Below are positions 20,889 through 28,902 of a DNA stretch of 64,000 nt, in pieces (the first letter of the stretch is position 1; each line of letters opens with the position of its first letter). The DNA lies in contig NZ_JALIEA010000012.1 in NCBI RefSeq assembly GCF_022869005.1, positions 1 to 64,000 of the forward strand. The letters are read 5' to 3'. Source of the stretch: Corynebacterium kalidii (GTDB lineage Bacteria; Actinomycetota; Actinomycetes; Mycobacteriales; Mycobacteriaceae). A model generated the notes under the pieces. The model was not told where the DNA came from, made no database searches, and was given only the letters and a program-made list of their open reading frames with translations. The position numbers and the translations under genes are program-made.

Positions 20889-21245
20889 ATGAAGTACGCA
20901 CTACTGTTGATGGGACACACCGACGACCCGGTCTGCGGGGACGACGGAGGTGCCTCTCCGGAGGAGTTCTTCGAGTTCGACAAGGAGATCGAGGCGGCGG
21001 GGGTGGTCCTCTACTCGTTCGCCCTGGAGGACCCGGAGCATTCGGTCATCGTCGGCAGCGACGGTGCAGCGGGAGGAGGTGACCGCGTCGTCTCCTCCGG
21101 GCCGTACCCGGAAGTCAGCGAGTTCGTCGGTGGTGGCTACGTCATCGACGTACCTGACCTCGACACGGCGGTCGCGTGGGCGAAGAAGAGTCCGGCGTCC
21201 GGCGCGGGTGGACACATCGAGATCCGGCCTCTGGCTCCCTACTGA
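20889..21245 (+). CDS. YCII/DGPF domain protein linked to an ECF sigma factor
   Basis: Small cytosolic protein (118 aa) of the YCII-related/DGPF family: MKYALLLMGH, a central FFEFDKEIEAAGVVLYSFAL and the conserved GPYPEVSEFVGGGYVIDVPDLDTAVAWAKKSP. The typical DGPF run reads SSGPYPE. ATG 20889 has GGAGG 4 nt upstream. It ends 16 bp before the sigma factor gene. DGPF proteins are the standard neighbours of ECF42-group sigma factors, where they appear to be target genes or partners rather than anti-sigma factors. Confidence 0.87.
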   Translation: MKYALLLMGHTDDPVCGDDGGASPEEFFEFDKEIEAAGVVLYSFALEDPEHSVIVGSDGAAGGGDRVVSSGPYPEVSEFVGGGYVIDVPDLDTAVAWAKKSPASGAGGHIEIRPLAPY

Positions 21246-21261
21246 CAGGCGGCCCCACACC

Positions 21262-22509
21262 ATGTCCGACCCGCCTGTCGTCCTGGACGCGGAGACCCGA
21301 GCCCGGCTGATCGCGACTCTCACCCGCCGCTTCGGTGACATCGATCTCGCGGAGGACAGTCTGCATGAGGCGGTGCTCCAGGCGGTGCGGACGTGGCCTG
21401 GGTCAGGGGAACCCGATAACCCGGTCGCGTGGCTGACGACCGTCGCTAAACGTAAAGCCTTCGATGCCGTCCGTCGGGAAGATCTCCTCGCGCGGAAGAT
21501 CGCGGAGCTGCACATCGTGCAGGACCGCCCCGACGGGGCCGACCCCGTCGGTGACGCAGTCGGTGAGGGGCAGGCGGGCCGGGACGACCGCCTCGCCATG
21601 CTCATCGCCTGCTGTCACCCTGCGTTGACACCGGCTGACCGTGTCGCGATGACCCTGCGTTTTGCCGCCGGAAGAGACACCCGCGTGGTGGCCGACCTGC
21701 TCCTGCTTTCGGTGCCCACGTTACAACAACGCATCACCCGCGCGAAGAGGCGCATTCGCACGCTCGGCATTTCCTTCGCAGTGCCCGGTGGCGAGGCACT
21801 GGCGGAGAGACTGGACAGCGTGCTGAAGGTGATCTATCTGATCTACACCGACGGATTCGCACGCAGCACCGGGCAGGCCCACGTCCGGGACGACCTCACG
21901 GAGGAGGCGGTACGCCTGGCACGCCTGGTGCATCGGCTTGAACCGGGGTCCGCGGAGACCACGGGACTGCTGGCGCTGCTGCTGCTCACGGAGGCCCGGC
22001 GCCCCGCCCGGGTTACCGCGGACGGTCGGCCGGTGCCCCTGGAACACCAAGACAGGACACGCTGGAGCGCTCGGCTCAGGGACGAGGGGCTGGTCCTGGC
22101 CGAACGTGCCGCCCGAATGGCAGGGGCCCGGAGCTATGCGATCCAGGGCGCCATTGCCGCGGTGCATGCCGAGGCACCGACCTTCGCCGACACCGACTGG
22201 CGTCAGATCGCCGTCCTGTACCGAATTCTCGGACGGTACGAGTCCGGTCCGGCGGTACGACTGGCCACGGTTATCGCCGTCGGACGCGCCGAAGGGCTAC
22301 AGCGGGGCAGTGAGCTCCTCGACGAACTGTCCACGGGCAAGGACTTCGACGACTACCGGCCGTTCCATGTGGCCAGGGCGGTCACCTACCGGGAACTGGG
22401 GGACCGTAAACGCGCCGCCTCAGCCTACCGGCGGGCACTGGAACTACCGGGGAACGGTGCCGAGGACAGGTTCCTGGAGGACATGCTCTCGGAGGTGACC
22501 CGCGGGTAA
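21262..22509 (+). CDS. ECF42-type RNA polymerase sigma factor with C-terminal TPR-like extension
   Basis: 415 aa. Region 2 covers about residues 10-75 (DIDLAEDSLHEAVLQAVRTWP, WLTTVAKRKAFDAVRRED) and region 4 about 105-165 (LTPADRVAMTLRFAAGRDT, VPTLQQRITRAKRRIR). A long C-terminal extension of ~230 residues follows, helical with TPR-like pairs (LARLVHRLEPGSAETTGLLALLLLTEAR; ELGDRKRAASAYRRALELPG). That plan and the YCII neighbour match the ECF42 group, which has no dedicated anti-sigma factor and is thought to be controlled through the extension. No obvious -35/-10 target was picked out. Co-transcribed with the YCII gene. Confidence 0.88.
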   Translation: MSDPPVVLDAETRARLIATLTRRFGDIDLAEDSLHEAVLQAVRTWPGSGEPDNPVAWLTTVAKRKAFDAVRREDLLARKIAELHIVQDRPDGADPVGDAVGEGQAGRDDRLAMLIACCHPALTPADRVAMTLRFAAGRDTRVVADLLLLSVPTLQQRITRAKRRIRTLGISFAVPGGEALAERLDSVLKVIYLIYTDGFARSTGQAHVRDDLTEEAVRLARLVHRLEPGSAETTGLLALLLLTEARRPARVTADGRPVPLEHQDRTRWSARLRDEGLVLAERAARMAGARSYAIQGAIAAVHAEAPTFADTDWRQIAVLYRILGRYESGPAVRLATVIAVGRAEGLQRGSELLDELSTGKDFDDYRPFHVARAVTYRELGDRKRAASAYRRALELPGNGAEDRFLEDMLSEVTRG

Positions 22510-22540
22510 GCCAGACATTCCTGATCGGGGTAAGGCGAGG

Positions 22541-23023
22541 TTAGTAGAGGTCCCGGATGATCCGGGCGACGTGCCCGGTGGCCTTGACGTTGTACTTCGC
22601 CAGGCCCACGGTGCCGTCCCCGTTGACCAGGAACGTCGACCGGATGACCCCCTGCACGACCTTGCCGTAGTTCTTCTTCTCGCCGAAGGCGCCGTAGGCG
22701 GTCAGCGTCGTTTTCTCCGGGTCCGACAGCAGCGGGAAGGTGAGGTCGTGCTTCTCGCGGAACGCCTCCAGCTTCTCCACCGGGTCCGGGGAGATGCCGA
22801 GGACGTCCACCCCGGCGTCGTTGAGTTCGGTGAGGGAGTCCCGGAAGTCGCAGGCCTCGGTGGTGCAGCCCGGGGTGTCGGCCTTGGGGTAGAAGTACAC
22901 GATGACGCGGCGCCCGCTGTAGTCGGACAGGCTGACCTGCCGGCCCCGGTCGTCGGTGAGGGTGAAGTCCGGCGCGACGTCGCCGACCTCCAGGATGGTG
23001 CGGTTGTTCTCGGAAGTGCTCAT
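22541..23023 (-). CDS. bcp: Thioredoxin-dependent thiol peroxidase, Bcp/PrxQ type
   Basis: Reduces peroxides in the cytosol. Peroxidatic Cys53 and resolving Cys58 lie in DTPGCTTEACDF, the five-residue spacing of two-cysteine PrxQ enzymes. VIVYFYPKADTPG and GVIRSTFLVNGDG complete the fold. 160 aa with ATG 23023, preceded by GAGGG at suitable distance (CGGAGGGC). A longer frame to 23107 adds a non-conserved Cys/Arg-rich leader. Convergent with the sigma factor gene and divergent from the DUF3618 gene. Confidence 0.94.
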   Translation of the reverse strand: MSTSENNRTILEVGDVAPDFTLTDDRGRQVSLSDYSGRRVIVYFYPKADTPGCTTEACDFRDSLTELNDAGVDVLGISPDPVEKLEAFREKHDLTFPLLSDPEKTTLTAYGAFGEKKNYGKVVQGVIRSTFLVNGDGTVGLAKYNVKATGHVARIIRDLY

Positions 23024-23125
23024 GCCCTCCGAGTGTACGGTGATCCCGGGTCCTGTCGAGCACAGGCGGGGCACACGTCGGACACAGTTCGCCGGGTTCT
23101 TCTGCACCGCAGTGACCCGGGAACG

Positions 23126-23131
23126 TACAAT
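23126..23131 (+). promoter_or_regulatory. -10 element before the DUF3618 gene
   Basis: TACAAT at 23126-23131 gives a predicted transcript start near 23138, about 47 nt before GTG 23185. No good -35 hexamer is seen at 17 bp. Confidence 0.45.
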
Positions 23132-23184
23132 TCAGGGACAATCCCCCAATCCGTCAGTCACGACCAGTAATGCAGGAGACTTCA

Positions 23185-23466
23185 GTGGCCCGCACCATCG
23201 ACTCTATCCAGAGCGACATCGAACGCACCCGTGAACAGCTCGCGAGGACTCTGGACGAGCTCAGCGTCCGCGCGGCTCCGAAGAACCTGGCGGACGAGGC
23301 CAAGAGCCAGGCGTCCCACGTGCTCTCGCAGCCCAAGGTCCAGATGATCATCGGCGGCGTCGTCGCCGGTGTGGGTCTCGTCGTCGCCCTCACAGTCGCC
23401 GGTCGGCGCAACGAGAAGAAGCAGATCAAGGAAATCCAGCGTCTGCTGGCCTCCGCCAGGTCCTGA
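23185..23466 (+). CDS. DUF3618 family protein
   Basis: 93-aa protein with an amphipathic N-terminal helix (TIDSIQSDIERTREQLARTLDELSVR, the DUF3618 signature) and one C-terminal membrane helix (IIGGVVAGVGLVVALTVAG) followed by a basic tail. GTG 23185 is preferred to ATG 23170 because GGAGA is 7 nt before it. Such proteins are probably membrane-anchored scaffolds, but no function is established here. Its last codons overlap the next gene, and translation may be coupled to it. Confidence 0.82.
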   Translation: MARTIDSIQSDIERTREQLARTLDELSVRAAPKNLADEAKSQASHVLSQPKVQMIIGGVVAGVGLVVALTVAGRRNEKKQIKEIQRLLASARS

Positions 23467-24602
23467 CCGGCATCCCCGCCCCACGCGACCCCGGACAGCC
23501 CCGGCGGATCTCCGGCACACGACGTGCCGTCGAGATCGCCGGGGTTTCCGCATGCGCCGTCGCGCTCGGCGCGCTGTGCACCCACCTGGGTGTCCCGGCC
23601 TCCTGGATCGTCGCCTTCCTCGTCTCCTTCGGCGCCTACGCCATCCTCTCCGACCGGCAGACGACCCCGCCGCCGACGCTGATGCAACCGGCGCAGGTGG
23701 TCATCGCGATGGTGTGCGTCGCCCCGCTGAGCCAACTCGACGGGGCGACGGTCGTCGGCTACATCGTGCCCACCGTCCTGGCCCTGGTGGTCACCCTGGC
23801 GGTGTGTGCCGCGGCGGCGTTCCTCCTGTACCGCTCCGGGGCGGCCAGCGCGGTGAGCTCCCTGTTGGCGACACTCGCCGGCGGTGCCAGTGGCATGACG
23901 GTGCTCGCCGCGGAACTGAAGGAGGACGTCCGCTTCGTCGTCCTCACCCAGTACCTGCGGATGTCACTGGTGGTGCTGACGCTGCCCGTCTTCGTCCACT
24001 TCTTCGCCGGTGGCGGGGACGAGTTTGGCGGGGGAACCTCCGCCGACGGCGACGCGCCGGCATGGTGGGACCCGGGCCTGCACCCGGCTCTCGGGGCGCT
24101 GGTCATCTGGGCGGCCGTGTGGGTGACCGTGCGCCTCACCCGCCGGGTGGTGACCCTGCCGGTGCCGTACCTCCTGCTGGCGATGCTGCTGACCTGGGTC
24201 GCCGGACTCGCCGGGGTGCCGGACCAGTGGCTGCGGCCGGAAGGTCTAGTCCTCGTCCTCGCCTACGCCGTGATCGGCGTCCAGGCCGGAGGGACGCTCA
24301 CCGTGTCCGCCCTACGCCAGTTCAGCCACAGCCTGCCGCTGATCCTGTCCGCGGTGGCCGCGATGATCCTCGGGGCGATCCTCGCCGCCGTCCTCATCGC
24401 CTATTCCAGCGGTATCCCCCTCATCGACGCCTACCTGGCCACCGTCCCCGGGGGTATCTACGCCGTCCTCGCCTTCGCCCACGACGCGGGCTCGGAACCG
24501 ATCGTCACCGTGGTGCAGGTGATGCGCACCCTGGCGATGCTGGTCATCGGAGCCTACCTGCCCACCGTCATCGGCTGGTGGGGACGACGCCGGCACACCT
24601 GA
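23463..24602 (+). CDS. AbrB-family membrane protein, apparent CTG start
   Basis: Polytopic membrane protein of the AbrB duplication family (Pfam AbrB, not the DNA-binding regulator). The frame from 23463 encodes ~379 aa and about ten helices, including two gate-like repeats seen as GGASGMTVLAAELKEDVRFVVLTQ and LATVPGGIYAVLAFAHDAGSEPIVTVVQ. The first ATG in frame is at 23682, but 73 sense codons upstream encode a family-like membrane helix pair (GVSACAVALGALCTHLGVPASW). No ATG, GTG or TTG precedes it. CTG 23463 overlaps the DUF3618 stop as CTGA, so a CTG start or frameshift from DUF3618 is proposed. Confidence 0.7.
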   Translation: MTGIPAPRDPGQPRRISGTRRAVEIAGVSACAVALGALCTHLGVPASWIVAFLVSFGAYAILSDRQTTPPPTLMQPAQVVIAMVCVAPLSQLDGATVVGYIVPTVLALVVTLAVCAAAAFLLYRSGAASAVSSLLATLAGGASGMTVLAAELKEDVRFVVLTQYLRMSLVVLTLPVFVHFFAGGGDEFGGGTSADGDAPAWWDPGLHPALGALVIWAAVWVTVRLTRRVVTLPVPYLLLAMLLTWVAGLAGVPDQWLRPEGLVLVLAYAVIGVQAGGTLTVSALRQFSHSLPLILSAVAAMILGAILAAVLIAYSSGIPLIDAYLATVPGGIYAVLAFAHDAGSEPIVTVVQVMRTLAMLVIGAYLPTVIGWWGRRRHT

Positions 24603-24632
24603 CCCCCGCGGAACCGATGGTAGTTTCGGGGC

Positions 24633-25049
24633 ATGGGTCTTCTCTGGAACTTCCTCGTCCGCGCCGTCGGCACCGCCGTGGGACTGTGGGTGGTGACCTA
24701 CTTCGTCACCGGGGTCACGGTCACCGCCCCCGCCGAGCCCCTGGTCGGTGACGGGCAGAACGACCGGCTGTGGGTCTTCCTCGCCTGCGCGGCGGTGATC
24801 CTGCTGCTCAACATGACCGTCCGGCCCGTCCTGCGGCTCCTGGGGCTCCCCCTGACGATTCTGACACTGGGCCTGTTCGCCCTGGTGATCAACGCCGCCG
24901 TGTTCCTGCTGGCCGAGACCGTGGCACAGGCCGTGGGCCTGGGGCTGCACATCGCCACCTTCGGCGCCGCCTTCTGGGGAGCGATCATCATGGCGCTGGT
25001 CAGCTGGATCCTGGGGCCGCTCACCGGGGCGCTCTCGGCGCGGCGCTGA
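24633..25049 (+). CDS. Phage holin family 4 (PF04020-type) membrane protein
   Basis: 138-aa protein with four hydrophobic helices: LVRAVGTAVGLWVVTYFVTGV, LWVFLACAAVILLLNMTVRPVLRLLG, LTILTLGLFALVINAAVFLLAE, and FWGAIIMALVSWILG. This matches the PF04020 family of actinobacterial membrane proteins, called holin-like only by resemblance; no lysis genes are nearby and it is not prophage. ATG 24633 is preceded by TAGTTTCGGGGC, with no Shine-Dalgarno. It lies 30 bp after the AbrB gene on the same strand and may be in its transcript. Role unknown. Confidence 0.8.
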   Translation: MGLLWNFLVRAVGTAVGLWVVTYFVTGVTVTAPAEPLVGDGQNDRLWVFLACAAVILLLNMTVRPVLRLLGLPLTILTLGLFALVINAAVFLLAETVAQAVGLGLHIATFGAAFWGAIIMALVSWILGPLTGALSARR

Positions 25050-25092
25050 GCCGGCGATGTCGTGGTGCTGTGGCGCGGCGCTGCGGCGTCTG

Positions 25093-26328
25093 CTACGGCG
25101 CCCCGGCCGCGTCGTCGGGCCCACGGGGACTCTGCAACGTCCGCGAATCAGCGACCGACGCCCACCCGACCGCGGCCAGCACCAGCAGCACCCCGCTGAC
25201 CCCGAAAGCCCAACCGAACCCCGCGACATCCACCAGGACACCGGCGGCCAGCGGCCCCAGGACCCCGCCCAGATCCTGCGACATCGAGTACCCCGCGACC
25301 GTGGACCCACCGCGCCGGGTACCGACGATGTCGGCGAGCACCGCCTGCTGACCCGGGTTCACCAGCGCTGAACCCGCGCCGGCGACGACCATCGCCAGAC
25401 AGGCCACGACGATGGTCGGTGACATCGGGAACGCCGCGTACCCCACCGCGGTGACCAGCATCCCGAGGACCAGCATCGGCTTGCGTCCGAGCGTGTCGTT
25501 CCACCGCCCCGACGGGATGATCAGGACCGCGTTGCCGGCGGCGTAGGCCGCGAGCGCCCAGGCGGCGACAGCGGCATCGCCGTGGAATGCGGCGGCGACG
25601 AACAACGGCACGATGGACACCCGGACACCGAAGGACGTCCACCCGAACGCGAACACCGAGCCGAGCAGCACCCGGTACTGGGGGACACCCAGGGACGTGG
25701 CCAGGGAGAGCGGCTCACGGGGGCTGTCGTCCGCCCGGGCCCCCGCGAGAGGCGACCTGCGCAGGGCGAACCACACCACGGTGGCCGCGACGACGAGCAT
25801 CACGAAGTAGAAGACGAACGGTGCCCGGAGCCCGAACCCGGCGACCAGGGCGCCGAACACGGGGCCCATCAGGTTGCCCAGGAGGAAGCCGGCGGCGTTC
25901 ACACTGGAGACGCGACCGCGGGCGTCCACCGGACTGACCTTGATCAACAGGGCGGTGGCGGCGACGGTGAACATGATCGACCCCAGCCCACCGAGTCCCC
26001 GGAGGATCAGCAGCTGCGTGTAGTTCGCCGCGAGGGCGCACGCCCCGGTGGACGCGGCGACGATGAGGATACCGACGGTGTACGTCCGACGTTCCCCGAG
26101 TGCGACGACGACACGGCCCGCCAGGGGAGCACCGACAAGCCGCATCAGCGCGAAGGCACTGACGATCCCCGACGCCGCGGCATTCGAGACACCGAAGGCG
26201 TGGGCGTACTGCGGGATCGCCGGGGCGACGACCCCGTAGCCGAGCGCGACGGCGAACGCGCCGGCCACCAGGGCCCACACCTCCACCGGGAGCGGTGAAT
26301 GGTGCCGGCGGGGACGGGAGAATCGCAT
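25093..26328 (-). CDS. Major facilitator superfamily transporter
   Basis: 411-aa, 12-helix MFS protein, probably an exporter of the drug/proton antiporter type. Helix A motif is GYGVVAPAIPQYA; motif A reads GAPLAGRVVVALGERRTY between helices 2 and 3, and GGLGSIMFTVAATALLI follows. A second motif A-like loop SGRWNDTLGRKPM starts the C-terminal half. ATG 26328 is used because a TATGAT -10 ends 6 nt before it, which would give a leaderless mRNA; ATG 26355 is the longer option. Substrate unknown. Confidence 0.88.
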   Translation of the reverse strand: MRFSRPRRHHSPLPVEVWALVAGAFAVALGYGVVAPAIPQYAHAFGVSNAAASGIVSAFALMRLVGAPLAGRVVVALGERRTYTVGILIVAASTGACALAANYTQLLILRGLGGLGSIMFTVAATALLIKVSPVDARGRVSSVNAAGFLLGNLMGPVFGALVAGFGLRAPFVFYFVMLVVAATVVWFALRRSPLAGARADDSPREPLSLATSLGVPQYRVLLGSVFAFGWTSFGVRVSIVPLFVAAAFHGDAAVAAWALAAYAAGNAVLIIPSGRWNDTLGRKPMLVLGMLVTAVGYAAFPMSPTIVVACLAMVVAGAGSALVNPGQQAVLADIVGTRRGGSTVAGYSMSQDLGGVLGPLAAGVLVDVAGFGWAFGVSGVLLVLAAVGWASVADSRTLQSPRGPDDAAGAP

Positions 26329-26334
26329 CAGGAC

Positions 26335-26340
26335 ATCATA
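26335..26340 (-). promoter_or_regulatory. -10 box of a leaderless MFS transcript
   Basis: On the minus strand TATGAT is followed by GTCCTG and then the ATG at 26328, so transcription would begin at the start codon. No clear -35 hexamer. Confidence 0.5.
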
Positions 26341-26646
26341 ACGCCGCCATCGCATGTGGTACCGGTCGTGCCCGGTGTGCCCCCGGGGGTTGTGCGTGCG
26401 GGTCGTGGCGGGGCACGGCGGTGGGGTGGTGTGGCGCGGTGTGCGGTGGGGGACCGGTGTGGTGGGTGTCGTCGGTGCTCAGCGGTGGATCACCGACAGC
26501 ATCTGCGCGGGAGCCCGGGGCGTTGTCGGAATCGGGGTGCTGAAACCGACAACAGTCCGGGCTGTTGTGGAGCTCCCCGAGGGGTGCTCGCTGCCGCAGA
26601 CCGGCGGAGGCGCGGCCCGCCCGTGGGATCGATGGCGAATACACGA
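26341..26646. other. 306-bp non-coding gap between the MFS gene and tRNA-Lys, with unusual composition
   Basis: No gene is supported on either strand. Roughly 26370-26480 is heavily G and T on the plus strand with many GG runs. An 8-bp inverted repeat, GTTGTCGG/CCGACAAC (26522-26529, 26546-26553), overlaps a second hairpin, CAACAG/CTGTTG (26550-26555, 26562-26567), so the two folds exclude each other. An RNA element or a terminator for the tRNA side are both possible. Confidence 0.35.
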
Positions 26647-26647
26647 A

Positions 26648-26678
26648 ACCCCGTGACCTTGGAGTAAGGTCACGGGGT
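26648..26678 (-). terminator. Terminator of tRNA-Lys
   Basis: A 13-bp perfect stem (26648-26660 with 26666-26678) and a 5-nt loop, just downstream of the tRNA on the minus strand; the minus-strand continuation is TTCGTGT. The stem contains CCCCGTGACCTT. Confidence 0.82.
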
Positions 26679-26686
26679 GTGAGTTG

Positions 26687-26759
<73 letters not shown>

Positions 26760-26943
26760 ATGTTGTTCGCTGGAGCGGATGTCCCGTCCTCGGCAACGAG
26801 GAAAACTATAGCTCCACGCCGTATCTGTGGCAAATTTGCAGGTCACATGTGGTTCTACTTCCGTTTGTCTTCGGATGGGTGTGTGGCGGTCGCGGTGGGT
26901 AACGATTCGGACACAATATGTTCGCCGGGGCGATTTCCGTTCC

Positions 26944-26970
26944 TTGTGACGCGCACCCCAGACGTATGAT
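26944..26970 (+). promoter_or_regulatory. Promoter upstream of the L,D-transpeptidase
   Basis: TTGTGA (26944-26949) and TATGAT (26965-26970) with a 15-bp spacer. The predicted transcript start near 26977 leaves a leader of ~140 nt containing GTGAC-N6-GTCAC (27023-27038 region), a possible operator half-pair. Confidence 0.45.
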
Positions 26971-27118
26971 GGTCGGCGAGACGGGCCCGACCCTCACCTT
27001 GCCGGGCGCGGCGTGACTGCGGTGTGACCGGTGCGTCACCACCGTCGACCTGATTTCACCACGACATTTCATCGCCACGGGTCCTCCTGGCCCGGTGCGG
27101 AAAGAGACTGTAGACACC

Positions 27119-28312
27119 ATGCACTTCCGATTCGGCCGCACGGGCCGGGTTCTGCGTACCATCGCGGCGGCCTCCGCCGCCACCGCCCTGCTGGCCACCG
27201 CCGCCTGCACCATCGACGACGACGGCGACACGGACACCGAACAGGTGGCGGACCAGGGCGCCTCCGACGAGGGGGACGACGCCGTCGAGCTGACCGCCAA
27301 CGTCGACGACGGCGACACCGAGGTCAAGGTGGATGAACCGGTCACGGTGCGCGACGACGAGGGGATCGACTCGGTCACCCTCACCGACGGTGTCGGTAAC
27401 GAGGTCGAGGGCTCCTTCAACGAGGACAAGACCGAGTGGACCGCCGACGGCAAGATGGAGTACTCCAGCACCTACAGCCTGGAGGCCACGGCCGGCGACG
27501 AGACCTTGTCCACGTCCTTCACGACCTTCAGCCCCGCGCTGCTGACGAATGCGTCGCTGGCGCCGCTGGACGGCTCCACCGTCGGCGTCGGCCAGTCGGT
27601 CGCCCTGCGCTTCGACGAGGCGCCGGGGGACCGTCAGGCCGTGGAGGACGCCATCACGGTGACCACCGAGCCCAAGGTCGAGGGGGCCTTCTACTGGATC
27701 ACCGCCAACGAGGTCCGCTGGCGTCCCGAGGAGTACTGGGAGCCCGGCACGGAGGTCACCGTGGACGCCGACCTGGTGGGTAAGGACCTCGGCGGCATGT
27801 ACGGCCAGATCGACCGGTCCGCCTCCTTCACCATCGGTGACGACGTCCGCGCGGTCGCCGACAACGCGACGAAGACGGTCACCGTGACCCGCAACGGCGA
27901 GGTCGTCCGGACGATGCCGACGTCGATGGGCATGCCGGGCCATGACACGCCCGAGGGCATCTACCAGATCGGCGACCAGTTCGAGGCGCTGACGATGGAT
28001 TCGCAGACCTTCGGCCTGGCTCTCGACGCCGGCGGCTACGTGACGGACGTGCAGTACGCCACGCAGATGTCCTACTCCGGGATCTACTTCCACGCGGCGC
28101 CGTGGTCCGTGTGGGCGCAGGGCAACACGAACACCTCCCACGGGTGCCTGAACCTGTCCGTCGAGGACGCACGGTGGGTCTACGAGAACCTCAAGCGTGG
28201 CGACATCGCCGAGGTCAAGGGCACCGGCGGCGGTCAGCTGGAAGGCTACGACGGGCTCGGGGACTGGAACATCCCGTGGTCCACCTGGTCGGCGGGCAAC
28301 GCCGACGAGTGA
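27119..28312 (+). CDS. L,D-transpeptidase lipoprotein
   Basis: Cell wall cross-linking enzyme (397 aa) acting outside the membrane, making 3-3 links between peptidoglycan stems. A signal peptide ends near ATALLATAACT, with Cys as a probable though imperfect lipobox (Thr at -3). An acidic linker, then one or two Ig-like domains (DGSTVGVGQSVALRF region) precede the YkuD catalytic domain. The active-site motif is TSHGCLNLSVEDA with His341 and Cys343. The Ig-YkuD plan matches mycobacterial LdtMt2. ATG 27119 precedes the signal peptide. Convergent with the flavin reductase gene. Confidence 0.92.
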   Translation: MHFRFGRTGRVLRTIAAASAATALLATAACTIDDDGDTDTEQVADQGASDEGDDAVELTANVDDGDTEVKVDEPVTVRDDEGIDSVTLTDGVGNEVEGSFNEDKTEWTADGKMEYSSTYSLEATAGDETLSTSFTTFSPALLTNASLAPLDGSTVGVGQSVALRFDEAPGDRQAVEDAITVTTEPKVEGAFYWITANEVRWRPEEYWEPGTEVTVDADLVGKDLGGMYGQIDRSASFTIGDDVRAVADNATKTVTVTRNGEVVRTMPTSMGMPGHDTPEGIYQIGDQFEALTMDSQTFGLALDAGGYVTDVQYATQMSYSGIYFHAAPWSVWAQGNTNTSHGCLNLSVEDARWVYENLKRGDIAEVKGTGGGQLEGYDGLGDWNIPWSTWSAGNADE

Positions 28313-28336
28313 GCCTCGCCGCGTCCCCCGACCGGG

Positions 28337-28885
28337 TCACAGCGGGGGCTGGTCGGTGGGGAAGCGGTAGAACTGGTGGCTGCGGAACATCAGGGGGGAC
28401 GGGGCGGCCACGTCAGCGCAGGCGGGGGCCTCGCCGTGGCCGTCGGCACCACGGCTGACGTCGGTGACCTCGGCGGCGACGAGGGTGGCCTCGCCGACCT
28501 GCAGCGTGTCCACGGTGTGGGCGCGCAGCACGGCCAGGGCGTCCGACAGCAGCGGTTCACCACCGGGCGCCCGCGACCACTGCTGGTCCGGGGTGAACCG
28601 CCGGCCTTCGTAGCGTGAGAACTCGTAGGCGATGCCCGCCTGGTCCTCGCCGAGGAAGTGGATCAGGTACGACCCGGCCTCCAGGATCGCCCCGGCACTG
28701 CCCCCGGGCTTCGACAGCGAGAACGAGACGGCCAGTGGGTCGACCGTCAGTGAGGCGAGACTCGACACCGTCAGGCCGACGTCCTGCCCGGACACGTGGG
28801 CGGTGATCAGCGCGACGCCGGTGGGATGGCGTCGGAACGCGGTGCGGAACCGTTCGGCGACGGTGTCGGATTCGGCAGATGACAT
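28337..28885 (-). CDS. Flavin reductase family protein (FMN-binding split barrel)
   Basis: 182-aa cytosolic protein of the FMN-binding split-barrel flavin reductase group: RTAFRRHPTGVALITAH at the start, the flavin-contact SSLASLTVDPLAVSFSLSKPG, and SYLIHFLGEDQ. Such enzymes reduce FMN with NAD(P)H, feeding flavin monooxygenases or reducing ferric siderophores. It is last in the line of iron-uptake genes (17 bp after the FetB-like gene), so ferrisiderophore reduction is an attractive but unproven role. TAGGTT ends 8 nt before ATG 28885 on the minus strand, so it might also have a private promoter. Confidence 0.85.
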   Translation of the reverse strand: MSSAESDTVAERFRTAFRRHPTGVALITAHVSGQDVGLTVSSLASLTVDPLAVSFSLSKPGGSAGAILEAGSYLIHFLGEDQAGIAYEFSRYEGRRFTPDQQWSRAPGGEPLLSDALAVLRAHTVDTLQVGEATLVAAEVTDVSRGADGHGEAPACADVAAPSPLMFRSHQFYRFPTDQPPL

Positions 28886-28902
28886 GGCACCCAACCTACC
28901 GC

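Noticed and set aside
24633..25049. Holin-like gene as sign of prophage
   Set aside because: The family is chromosomal in actinobacteria, and no phage genes, integrase or att sites are nearby.
27018..27045. GTGAC...GTCAC near the L,D-transpeptidase, considered as a GlxR site
   Set aside because: The spacing between TGTGA and TCACC is 8 nt rather than the 6 nt of the GlxR consensus, so only listed as a possible operator.
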